Shown here: positions 1-5,115 of the stretch, piece by piece | How the letters are laid out: every line of letters begins with the position of its first letter | Position numbering within the stretch: the stretch's first letter is position 1 | Source of the DNA: Candidatus Dormiibacter sp. | Lineage (GTDB): Bacteria > Chloroflexota > Dormibacteria > UBA8260 | Length of the DNA: 8,345 nucleotides | Direction of reading: 5' to 3' | Assembly (NCBI GenBank): GCA_025450495.1 | Contig: JANWHI010000008.1 | Span: forward strand, 1-8,345 | Notes under the pieces: generated by a model | Told to the model about the DNA's origin: nothing | Database searches by the model: none | What the model saw: only the letters and a program-made list of their open reading frames with translations | Program-made: the position numbers and the translations under genes

Positions 1-1862
1 GGATGTGCGGCCTCCGCGGTGACATCGGCACCGTGGTGCGCACGGAACGCCCAGTGCCGCTGGAGATGTGGCTGGCCATCAGCAACCGACTGGAGCCGCT
101 GTTCGACGCGCGCGGCACGGTGGCGCGACGCACCCTCGAGATGGCTCAGAACGAGTCGATGCACGAGGCGCGCTTTCGTTATATGCGCCGCGCTCCTGAC
201 AACGATCTCTTCCGTGTCATCGAGGAGCTGCGCGGGCGCGCCATGCTCCCGGCCATCTATTTCATCTTCTCGCGGCGCGGCTGCGCAGAGGCCCTGGGTC
301 GCTGCGTGGTGCACGGCCTCGACCTCACCGACGGTCGCGAGAAGGAGGCGATCGACACCCGATACGGCCAGCTGATGCAGCGCATCGACGATGGCGACGA
401 ACGCCGCGTCTTCCGCCAGGCCATCGACGTCCATGCGCTTCGCAACGGCGTGGCCATGCACCACGCGGGGATGCTGCCCTCCGCGAAGGAGGCAGTGGAG
501 CGTCTGTTCATCGAGGGGCTCGTCAAGGTGGTGTTCGCCACCGAGACACTCTCGCTGGGGCTGAACATGCCGGCGCGCGCGTGCGTGGTCTCGTCGTTCA
601 CCAAGTTCGACGGCACCGGGTTCCACTCTCTCACGGCTGGGGAGCTCACCCAGCTGATGGGACGGGCCGGCAGGCGGGGCATCGACACCGTCGGTCACGG
701 CGTCATCCTCAAGGAGCCGGACGTCGACGTGCGTGACATCTACGACGCCGCCATCGGTGGCGAGATGAGCGTCGACAGCAAGTTCGCGCCGACGTACACG
801 ATGGTGCTGAGCCTGCTGCGCACCCGCACAGTGGAGCGGGCCGAGGAGCTACTCGACAAGTCGTTCGGCCAGTACCAGAACGTGGAGCGCGCGGACCACT
901 GGAGCGAGAAACGCAGGAATCTCGAGGAGCAGCTCGCCGACCTGCGCCGCCGCGTCTTCCGCCACCCCAGGGTGGCCTGCACCGAGCGCACGTTGACCAC
1001 GCACCTCGCGCTGCGCGACTCCACCGAGGAGCTCCAGACATCGGTTCGTCGCGCCAAACGCGAGCATTGGCGCGACTCCCGGCGCGGCCGGTCGAGCGGG
1101 CGGGGCGCCGACCCGGGCCAGCGCTTCGAGGCGATGCGACGTGAGCTGCGTGAGAAGCAACAGCGGCTCAACAACTCTCCGTGCCGCACCTGCCCCTTCC
1201 TCGGTGAACATCGCGCCCACAGGTTGGAGGTGCGCGGGATCGAGGAGACACTCGAGGGCGGCGAGGCCGAGCTCGACTGGGCACGCCACCGTTACCGGCG
1301 TGAGTTCCACGCGCTGCGGAGCGTCCTCCACGACGCCGGCTTCCTCGAGGCGGATGCGCCCAACGGGCTGGGCCTGCTGGCGGCATCGCTCTTCGGCGAG
1401 AACGCGCTGCTGGTTGCCGACGCCATCGTGTCCGGCCACCTCGACACGCTCGACCCCGCCGAGCTCGCCGCTGCGCTGGTCAGCCTGGTTGCCGAGGATC
1501 GCGGACGCGACCGCCCGCAGCCGTCGCGCCGCCACTTCCCCACCGCACGGGTCGAGGTGGCGTACCGCCGGCTGCGCGGCTCGCTGCACCGCCTCGTCGC
1601 CCTCGAGCGCGACCACGGCCTCCAGACACTTCGCCCCCTGTCGCTCGACTACATCAATGCCGCCCACCAGTGGGCGTCCGGCACGCCGCTTGTCGACATC
1701 GAGACACCCGCTGCCACTGACATCGGCGACGTCGTCAAGGCCATGAAGAACCTCTACTCGATGCTGCGCCAGATGGAGCAGGCGCTTCGCGGCCACCCCC
1801 TGCTCGCCAGGGTGCGGCAGGCGCGGGAGGCGATGGAGCGTGACCTGATCCGCCGCGTGTAA
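1..1862 (+). CDS. helY: Ski2-like DEAD/DEAH RNA helicase, HelY type (5' truncated by window)
   Basis: This is the C-terminal part of a superfamily 2 RNA helicase of the Ski2/Mtr4 (HelY) group, which uses ATP to unwind RNA. Residue 1 is counted from the Met codon at position 3, which is internal and not the true start, because the first RecA domain (Walker A, DExH) lies before the window. The second RecA domain is clear: MHHAGMLP at about 152-159, the motif V stretch FATETLSLGLNMPARA at about 178-193, and motif VI QLMGRAGRRGID at 217-228. A CxxC-x5-HxxH cluster (C394, C397, H403, H406) sits where HelY proteins carry a similar Cys/His patch and may bind zinc. A charged Arg/Gly/Ser-rich stretch (about 356-375) is a likely disordered insert. 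The C-terminal part (about 430-619), with WASGTPLVDI near 557-566, fits the DSHCT helical domain. It ends in TAA directly before a hairpin. The family assignment is firm; a role in RNA processing or decay is inferred from relatives. Confidence 0.93.
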   Translation, partial: MCGLRGDIGTVVRTERPVPLEMWLAISNRLEPLFDARGTVARRTLEMAQNESMHEARFRYMRRAPDNDLFRVIEELRGRAMLPAIYFIFSRRGCAEALGRCVVHGLDLTDGREKEAIDTRYGQLMQRIDDGDERRVFRQAIDVHALRNGVAMHHAGMLPSAKEAVERLFIEGLVKVVFATETLSLGLNMPARACVVSSFTKFDGTGFHSLTAGELTQLMGRAGRRGIDTVGHGVILKEPDVDVRDIYDAAIGGEMSVDSKFAPTYTMVLSLLRTRTVERAEELLDKSFGQYQNVERADHWSEKRRNLEEQLADLRRRVFRHPRVACTERTLTTHLALRDSTEELQTSVRRAKREHWRDSRRGRSSGRGADPGQRFEAMRRELREKQQRLNNSPCRTCPFLGEHRAHRLEVRGIEETLEGGEAELDWARHRYRREFHALRSVLHDAGFLEADAPNGLGLLAASLFGENALLVADAIVSGHLDTLDPAELAAALVSLVAEDRGRDRPQPSRRHFPTARVEVAYRRLRGSLHRLVALERDHGLQTLRPLSLDYINAAHQWASGTPLVDIETPAATDIGDVVKAMKNLYSMLRQMEQALRGHPLLARVRQAREAMERDLIRRV

Positions 1863-1864
1863 AA

Positions 1865-1889
1865 CGAGGGGGGAGAAGGTTCCCCCTCG
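1865..1889 (+). terminator. Hairpin after the helicase gene, no U-tract
   Basis: An 8-bp GC-rich stem, CGAGGGGG (1865-1872) with CCCCCTCG (1882-1889), plus a possible G-U closing pair, starts 2 nt after the helicase stop codon. No T run follows (the next bases are C-rich). Such U-less hairpins are often proposed as terminators in high-GC actinobacteria. It would separate the helicase from the threonine synthase promoter at about 1955. The structure is seen directly; the terminator function is inferred. Confidence 0.6.
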
Positions 1890-1951
1890 CGCACCCCCCG
1901 GCCAGCGGTGTCAGCTCCGCCGACATCAAGTCACCTGCGCTGACGCATGTC

Positions 1952-1960
1952 TGCTAGCAT
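1952..1960 (+). promoter_or_regulatory. Extended -10 promoter of the leader-thrC transcript
   Basis: TGC-TAGCAT (1952-1960) matches an extended -10 (TGN then TANNNT). No good -35 is visible 16-19 nt upstream, which is usual for extended -10 promoters. The hexamer ends at 1960, so the expected transcription start (1967 or 1968) falls on the A of the ATG at 1968, predicting a leaderless leader-peptide mRNA. The same TAGCAT with an upstream TGN occurs in the minus-strand promoter at 6790-6798. Inferred from sequence only. Confidence 0.6.
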
Positions 1961-1967
1961 CGCGGCG

Positions 1968-2033
1968 ATGTACGTGACAGCGGTGGTCGGCACCGCCTCG
2001 ATGATGATGCGCCGCGGAGGTTTCCGAACGTAG
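1968..2033 (+). CDS. Candidate leader peptide (21 aa) upstream of threonine synthase
   Basis: A short ORF of 21 codons plus TAG lies between the predicted promoter and an intrinsic terminator just ahead of threonine synthase. It has no Shine-Dalgarno sequence, but its ATG sits at the predicted transcription start, so it could be translated leaderless. Residues of interest are Thr4, Thr9 and Thr21, Val3, Val6 and Val7, the run Met12-Met13-Met14 (ATGATGATG, 2001-2009) and Arg15-Arg16. Directly after this run the RNA carries GGAGGTTT (2016-2023), an exact copy of the terminator 3' arm and T-tract start (2078-2085). It can pair with the terminator 5' arm. This is the architecture of ribosome-mediated attenuation. 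Whether the sensed amino acid is methionine, threonine or something else cannot be decided: Thr codons are not clustered as in the enterobacterial thr leader, while the Met run is striking. The coding status is inferred. Confidence 0.55.
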   Translation: MYVTAVVGTASMMMRRGGFRT

Positions 2034-2052
2034 CGGCGCGTCGCGCCCTCCG
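2009..2052 (+). promoter_or_regulatory. Alternative RNA stems of the thrC leader (anti-terminator region)
   Basis: Several mutually exclusive stems can be drawn. A perfect 7-bp stem joins GCGCCGC (2009-2015) and GCGGCGC (2033-2039), spanning the end of the leader ORF and its stop. CGGAGG (2015-2020) can instead pair with CCTCCG (2047-2052). GGAGGT (2016-2021) can pair with ACCTCC (2060-2065), which is the 5' arm of the terminator, so that pairing would be an anti-terminator. A local 5-bp hairpin, GGCGC (2035-2039) with GCGCC (2043-2047), competes with the first stem. The pairings are read directly; their use as a switch is inference. Confidence 0.5.
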
Positions 2053-2059
2053 TCAGGAG

Positions 2060-2089
2060 ACCTCCCGGAACCACCCGGGAGGTTTTTTT
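2060..2089 (+). terminator. Intrinsic terminator / attenuator directly before thrC
   Basis: A perfect 8-bp stem, CCTCCCGG (2061-2068) with CCGGGAGG (2075-2082), has a 6-nt loop and is followed by seven T residues (2083-2089). An extra A-U pair (2060/2083) is possible. This is the only hairpin in the window with a real U-tract. It lies upstream of threonine synthase on the same strand, so it must be conditional if the gene is expressed from the promoter at 1955. The GGGAGG of the 3' arm is also the Shine-Dalgarno sequence for the ATG at 2090. Confidence 0.85.
2077..2082 (+). promoter_or_regulatory. Shine-Dalgarno of thrC embedded in the attenuator stem
   Basis: GGGAGG (2077-2082) is 7 nt from the ATG at 2090, and the spacer is exactly the T7 tract. 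It is fully base-paired in the terminator hairpin, so readthrough RNA that refolds would hide the ribosome site. This gives possible control at both transcription and translation. It favours ATG 2090 as the start over GTG 2159, which has no good Shine-Dalgarno at proper distance. Confidence 0.65.
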
Positions 2090-3388
2090 ATGTCCAGGAT
2101 CGATGCCGCTGCCGACATCGGGGCGGCCGCCGCTCTCCCGAGGGCGGCGCAGAGCCATGTGATCGGCCTGCGCTGCCGCGCGTGTGGACACGAGCAGCCC
2201 GCCACGGCGACCCATCTGTGCGACCTCTGCTTCGGTCCGCTCGAAGTTGCCTACGACTACGACGGAATCGCACAACGGATCTCCCGCGCGCGTATCGAGG
2301 CCGGTCCACCGAGCCTGTGGCGCTATCGTGACCTGCTGCCCACAGGCGAGCAGGAGCTGGTCACCCTCGGCGAGGGATTCACTCCGCTGGTGCACGCCCG
2401 CAACCTCGGGGATGAGCTCGGGCTGCGCAGCCTTCATCTCAAGAATGACACGGTCAACCCCACCAACTCGTTCAAGGATCGGGTGGTCGCTGTCGCCCTC
2501 AACTGGGCGTTGCAGAACGGGTTCCACACCATCGCCTGCGCGTCGACAGGCAACCTCGCCAACGCCGTGGCGGCGTACGCGGCGCGAGCCGGCATCCGGG
2601 CCGTGGTGTTCATCCCCGCCGACCTCGAGTCGCAGAAGATCGTGGCGACATCGGTCTTCGGCGCCACCATCATCCCGATCGCAGGCAACTACGACGACGT
2701 CAACCGACTCTGTGCTGAGCTCGCCGACGATCTCGACTGGGGCTTCTGCAACATCAATCTTCGGCCGTACTACAGCGAGGGCAGCAAGACGCTCACCTTC
2801 GAGACCGCCGAGCAGCTCGGCTGGCGTCTCCCGGACGAGATCGTCATCCCGGTCGCATCGGGCTGTCAGTTCGTCAAGCACCGCAAGGCGGCCGCCGAGC
2901 TGGTCAACCTCGGGCTCGTCGGCGACCGACGGCTGCCCAGATTCACCGGGGCCCAGGCGATGGGCTGCTCTCCGGTCGCCGACGCTTTCGCGCGAGGCAG
3001 CGATGTCATCCAGCCTGTGCGGCCCGACACCATCGCCCGTTCCATCGCCATCGGCAACCCGTCCGACGGCGCTGACGTGCTGCGCATCGCCCGTCGCAGC
3101 GGTGGCGTGGTCGCCAGCGTGTCCGAGGAGGAGATCCTCGAGGGCATCGACCTGCTGGCGCGCACCGAGGGCATCTTCACCGAGACGGCCGGCGGGGTGA
3201 CCGTGGCGGTGCTGCGCAAGCTGGCCCACCAGGGCCGCTGGAAGGGCGCCGAGACGGTCGTCGCCTACATCACGGGACACGGTCTGAAGACCATCGACGC
3301 GGGGGCTGGGCGTCATCCAGTCGGCGAGCCGGTGGCTCCGCAACGCCGCAGCGTCTACCGCCGGCTCGAAGACCTTGGGGTGAGCTGA
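2090..3388 (+). CDS. thrC: Threonine synthase (PLP-dependent)
   Basis: Threonine synthase converts O-phospho-L-homoserine to L-threonine with pyridoxal phosphate in the cytoplasm, the last step of threonine synthesis. An N-terminal zinc-ribbon-like knuckle (C29, C32, C44, C47, in GLRCRACG and HLCDLCFGPLE) is typical of the long bacterial class. The PLP site NPTNSFKDR is at 123-131 with Schiff-base K129. CASTGNLA at 150-157 is the phosphate-binding loop region, FTGAQAMGCSPVADAF at 285-300 and IGNPSDG at 321-327 are family signatures, and TETAGG at 364-369 is near the end. The length of 432 residues is normal. The first 22 residues are Ala-rich and precede the usual HVIGL start, so GTG 2159 (Val24) is an alternative start. 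I prefer ATG 2090 because of its strong Shine-Dalgarno. The gene is monocistronic here, with an attenuator in front and a convergent neighbour 2 bp behind. Its product draws O-phosphohomoserine away from methionine synthesis, which may matter for the Met-rich leader. Confidence 0.95.
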   Translation: MSRIDAAADIGAAAALPRAAQSHVIGLRCRACGHEQPATATHLCDLCFGPLEVAYDYDGIAQRISRARIEAGPPSLWRYRDLLPTGEQELVTLGEGFTPLVHARNLGDELGLRSLHLKNDTVNPTNSFKDRVVAVALNWALQNGFHTIACASTGNLANAVAAYAARAGIRAVVFIPADLESQKIVATSVFGATIIPIAGNYDDVNRLCAELADDLDWGFCNINLRPYYSEGSKTLTFETAEQLGWRLPDEIVIPVASGCQFVKHRKAAAELVNLGLVGDRRLPRFTGAQAMGCSPVADAFARGSDVIQPVRPDTIARSIAIGNPSDGADVLRIARRSGGVVASVSEEEILEGIDLLARTEGIFTETAGGVTVAVLRKLAHQGRWKGAETVVAYITGHGLKTIDAGAGRHPVGEPVAPQRRSVYRRLEDLGVS

Positions 3389-3397
3389 GCTCACTCC
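3377..3397. terminator. Shared hairpin between convergent thrC and the minus-strand gene
   Basis: GGGGTGAGC (3377-3385) pairs with GCTCACTCC (3389-3397), with one G-T wobble, around a 3-nt loop TGA (3386-3388). That loop is the stop codon of threonine synthase. The TCA complementing the TGA stop of the opposite gene (3391-3393) lies in the right arm. The core TGAGC-TGA-GCTCA is a perfect inverted repeat. It could act as a bidirectional terminator for the two convergent genes. No strong T-tract is present on either side, so the function is inferred. Confidence 0.5.
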
Positions 3398-3864
3398 TCT
3401 CGAAGCATCGCCTCGGGCACGCTGACCACGCGGTAGGGCATGTCCGTGATGTCATAGAAGCGCAGCGGCTTGCGTAGCCGCTTGGCAATGCCGATCTGCA
3501 CCTTGACGCCGAGGGACAGGTTGCCGAACACCCACATCTGATCGCAACGCACGATCAGGTTGTTGAACGCCTCGCGCACAGTCTCCTTGGGAACAGTGTG
3601 CAGCAGGTAGTAGTCGAAGAGCATGAACGGTGAGATGGGCACGCCGCCCTCATCGAGGACGAACTTGGTGATGTGCTGGCGCCAGTAGAAGTTGCGGTTG
3701 CTGATGGCGCAGTAGATCAGCTGCTTGGGCCGTCGCAGCGCGCGCTCGGCCTGCTCCGCAGGACTGGCTTTGGGGCGCGGCGTGAAGATGCGCTCGAGGA
3801 TATCCTCGGCGTCCTTCACCGCCGGCGAGGGCGTGGACAGCGGTGCGGAGCTGACATCGGGCAC
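3391..3864 (-). CDS. Nucleoside 2-deoxyribosyltransferase-like protein (unknown substrate)
   Basis: A 157-residue protein if it starts at GTG 3864. An in-frame ATG at 3909 would add 15 residues, but it overlaps a TATGAT -10 element (3905-3910) and lacks a Shine-Dalgarno, whereas GTG 3864 has GAAAGG 10 nt ahead. After a Pro/Ser/Ala-rich N-terminus and a short helix (about 17-45), residues 49-138 resemble the Rossmann-like nucleoside 2-deoxyribosyltransferase superfamily and related uncharacterised proteins. They show a first strand, LIYCAISN, then VPISPFMLFDYYL (75-87), CDQMWVFG (107-114), LGVKVQIGIAKRL (118-130) and KPLRFYDI (132-139). In true deoxyribosyltransferases a catalytic Glu sits in the position that appears to be Gln123 here, so activity as such is doubtful; a nucleotide-binding or altered role is possible. 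It lies downstream of a uracil-DNA glycosylase gene on the same strand (94-nt gap), which hints at nucleotide or DNA metabolism but does not prove it. Confidence 0.75.
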   Translation of the reverse strand: MPDVSSAPLSTPSPAVKDAEDILERIFTPRPKASPAEQAERALRRPKQLIYCAISNRNFYWRQHITKFVLDEGGVPISPFMLFDYYLLHTVPKETVREAFNNLIVRCDQMWVFGNLSLGVKVQIGIAKRLRKPLRFYDITDMPYRVVSVPEAMLREE

Positions 3865-3904
3865 GGCTGAAATACCTTTCTGGAACAGCCGAAACGGCTG
3901 CCGG

Positions 3905-3910
3905 ATCATA
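3905..3910 (-). promoter_or_regulatory. -10 element TATGAT before the deoxyribosyltransferase-like gene
   Basis: TATGAT on the minus strand (complement of 3905-3910) is one base from the TATAAT consensus, with no clear -35 upstream. Expected transcription start is about 3898, giving a 5' leader of about 34 nt to GTG 3864, with GAAAGG (3875-3880) as ribosome site. This supports GTG 3864 over ATG 3909 as the start codon. Confidence 0.45.
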
Positions 3911-3958
3911 ACACCGGCGCCGCGCGGGCGACGCCATTGGCCGGGACTCGCGGCGGTC

Positions 3959-4612
3959 TCAGGCTGCTGTCGAGTCCGCCCAGCCTGCGAGCTCGTGCAG
4001 GCGCCGCAGCGCGGTGGCGAGGAGCTGCAGGTGGCCCGGCTCGTTGAGCCAGCGACTCTGGCCGGATGGATGGGGCAGTGGCAGAAGCACGGAACGGCCC
4101 AGTGGCACCCCTTCCACGATCTCGCCGTCGGGCGACCACGATCGACCCACGATCTGCTCGAGACGATGGCCGGGAAGGAAGCGGCCGTGCGCGAGCGTGC
4201 CGATGCAGATGAGCAGGGCCGGTGCCAGCAACGCGAGGTACGCGTCCAACCAGCCGCTGCACTGCGCGACCTCGCGAATGCTCGGCCTGCGGTCACCGCC
4301 GTTTGAGGGCAGCCGGCCGGGGAAACATGTGGTCATCGACGTCATGAACACGCGCTCGCGGACCTCGGTCTCATCGGCGAACCCGGCGCTTGCGAACCAG
4401 CGCATCAGGTTGGCGCCGGCGCGGCCCGCGAACGGCCGGGTGACGTCGTCCTCGACGGGCCCGGGCGCTTGGCCGACGAGCATGATGCGCTGACCGCTCC
4501 TGCCGCTGAAGACGGGATGGGCACGCTTGAGGTGACCTGACGCCACGCAGCGCATGCAGCCGCGATGCTCCTGCTGAATCGCTTCGATTGCATCGCCGAG
4601 ATCCGGGCCCAC
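3959..4612 (-). CDS. Uracil-DNA glycosylase family protein, Fe-S cluster type
   Basis: A DNA repair enzyme that would excise uracil or related deaminated bases by cleaving the N-glycosidic bond. The 217 residues show UDG superfamily motif A VGQAPG (46-51) followed by PFAGRAG (60-66), and motif B HPSGQSRW (181-188). Four cysteines, C19-x2-C22 and C96-x21-C118, fit the [4Fe-4S] ligand pattern of family 4-like UDGs, although the second spacing is longer than the 14-17 usual for classical family 4. The stretch CFPGR with GGDRRPS (96-111) matches an actinobacterial-type subgroup. The GQAPG variant of motif A (not GEAPG) makes a classical family 4 label uncertain. The KRRIH loop of UdgX is absent. 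GTG 4612 is the first possible start: an in-frame TAG lies four codons before it, and it coincides with the predicted transcription start of a TAGAAT -10 element. It may be co-transcribed with the downstream gene at 3391-3864. Confidence 0.88.
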   Translation of the reverse strand: MGPDLGDAIEAIQQEHRGCMRCVASGHLKRAHPVFSGRSGQRIMLVGQAPGPVEDDVTRPFAGRAGANLMRWFASAGFADETEVRERVFMTSMTTCFPGRLPSNGGDRRPSIREVAQCSGWLDAYLALLAPALLICIGTLAHGRFLPGHRLEQIVGRSWSPDGEIVEGVPLGRSVLLPLPHPSGQSRWLNEPGHLQLLATALRRLHELAGWADSTAA

Positions 4613-4618
4613 CGCGCG

Positions 4619-4624
4619 ATTCTA
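4619..4624 (-). promoter_or_regulatory. -10 element TAGAAT of a leaderless UDG transcript
   Basis: TAGAAT on the minus strand (complement of 4619-4624) is followed by exactly 6 nt and then the GTG start at 4612. The predicted +1 therefore falls on the G of the start codon, implying a leaderless mRNA. No convincing -35 is seen at 16-18 nt. The TAG of this element is also the in-frame stop that bounds the ORF. Confidence 0.55.
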
Positions 4625-4627
4625 CGA

Positions 4628-4656
4628 TCGACCCACGCGCGGGGCGGCGCTATGAT
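4628..4656 (+). promoter_or_regulatory. Promoter of the membrane protein / SCO1664 pair
   Basis: TCGACC (4628-4633, 4 of 6 to TTGACA), a 17-nt spacer and TATGAT (4651-4656, 5 of 6 to TATAAT) form a plausible sigma-70-type promoter pointing right. It partly overlaps the divergent UDG promoter (4619-4624), so the two may influence each other. The predicted transcript starts near 4663, about 68 nt before ATG 4731. Confidence 0.55.
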
Positions 4657-4730
4657 CAATCCTCCGCCAGCGTCCTGCTCTCGTTCCCACCACCCGGCGG
4701 CATCGTCCAGCCGACCAGCACAGGACCGCA

Positions 4731-5099
4731 ATGCCCGACGACCCACCGCGCTCACCCTCCGGCCAGCAGTCCGACCCGCGTCCGGCGGCGGGTGCTCCGC
4801 CCTGGTGGGGTGCGCTCGGGCGCCCCGACCTGCCGCTTGACGGCGACGACCTCCCGCTGCCAGTTCGGATGGCCCCGCCGGCGCACGGCGACAGTCAGCG
4901 GACGGCGAACCACCGCGCCGCCGCACGCTGGCTTGCCTGGATGCTCAACGCCGCTGTGCTCGCCGTCGCGGTGCTGATCGTGTGCATCGGCGTCGGGGTG
5001 CTGTCACTGACCATGTTCCTCACCGTCGGGCTCGTGTTCGGCGTCCCCCTGGTCATCGCCACCCTCACCGTGGTGGTGGTGGCGCGGCGATCGCGCTGA
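4731..5099 (+). CDS. Small two-helix membrane protein, hypothetical
   Basis: A 122-residue protein with no family I recognise. Residues 1-65 are Pro/Gly/Asp-rich, hydrophilic and probably disordered and cytoplasmic. Residues about 67-118 are almost entirely hydrophobic and fit two closely spaced transmembrane helices (about 67-91 and 94-117) with a minimal turn, ending in Arg-Arg-Ser-Arg. The ATG has AGGA 5 nt ahead (4722-4725). The gene ends 16 nt before the SCO1664-family gene on the same strand, so the two are probably one transcription unit from the promoter at 4628-4656. A role as a membrane anchor or partner for that protein is only a guess from adjacency. Confidence 0.75.
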   Translation: MPDDPPRSPSGQQSDPRPAAGAPPWWGALGRPDLPLDGDDLPLPVRMAPPAHGDSQRTANHRAAARWLAWMLNAAVLAVAVLIVCIGVGVLSLTMFLTVGLVFGVPLVIATLTVVVVARRSR

Positions 5100-5115
5100 C
5101 CGACCGGGAGGGTCG

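Noticed and set aside
849..1796. 315-codon open frame antisense to the helicase gene
   Set aside because: The opposite strand carries clear helicase and DSHCT sequence; the antisense product has no domain and is a GC-driven shadow.
1909..1951. Imperfect inverted repeats GTCAGC/GCTGAC and GACAT/ATGTC upstream of the leader promoter
   Set aside because: Arms are only 5-6 bp with long, unequal spacing; this could be an operator but is close to chance level in this composition.
1931..3394. 487-codon open frame on the minus strand opposite threonine synthase
   Set aside because: It mirrors the codon structure of the well-identified thrC gene in GC-rich DNA, shows no recognisable domain, and would run across the attenuator and terminator.
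3391..4296. Extended start (4296) of the deoxyribosyltransferase-like gene
   Set aside because: The extra N-terminus lies inside the uracil-DNA glycosylase gene in another frame and reads as low-complexity Arg/Ser/Cys sequence.
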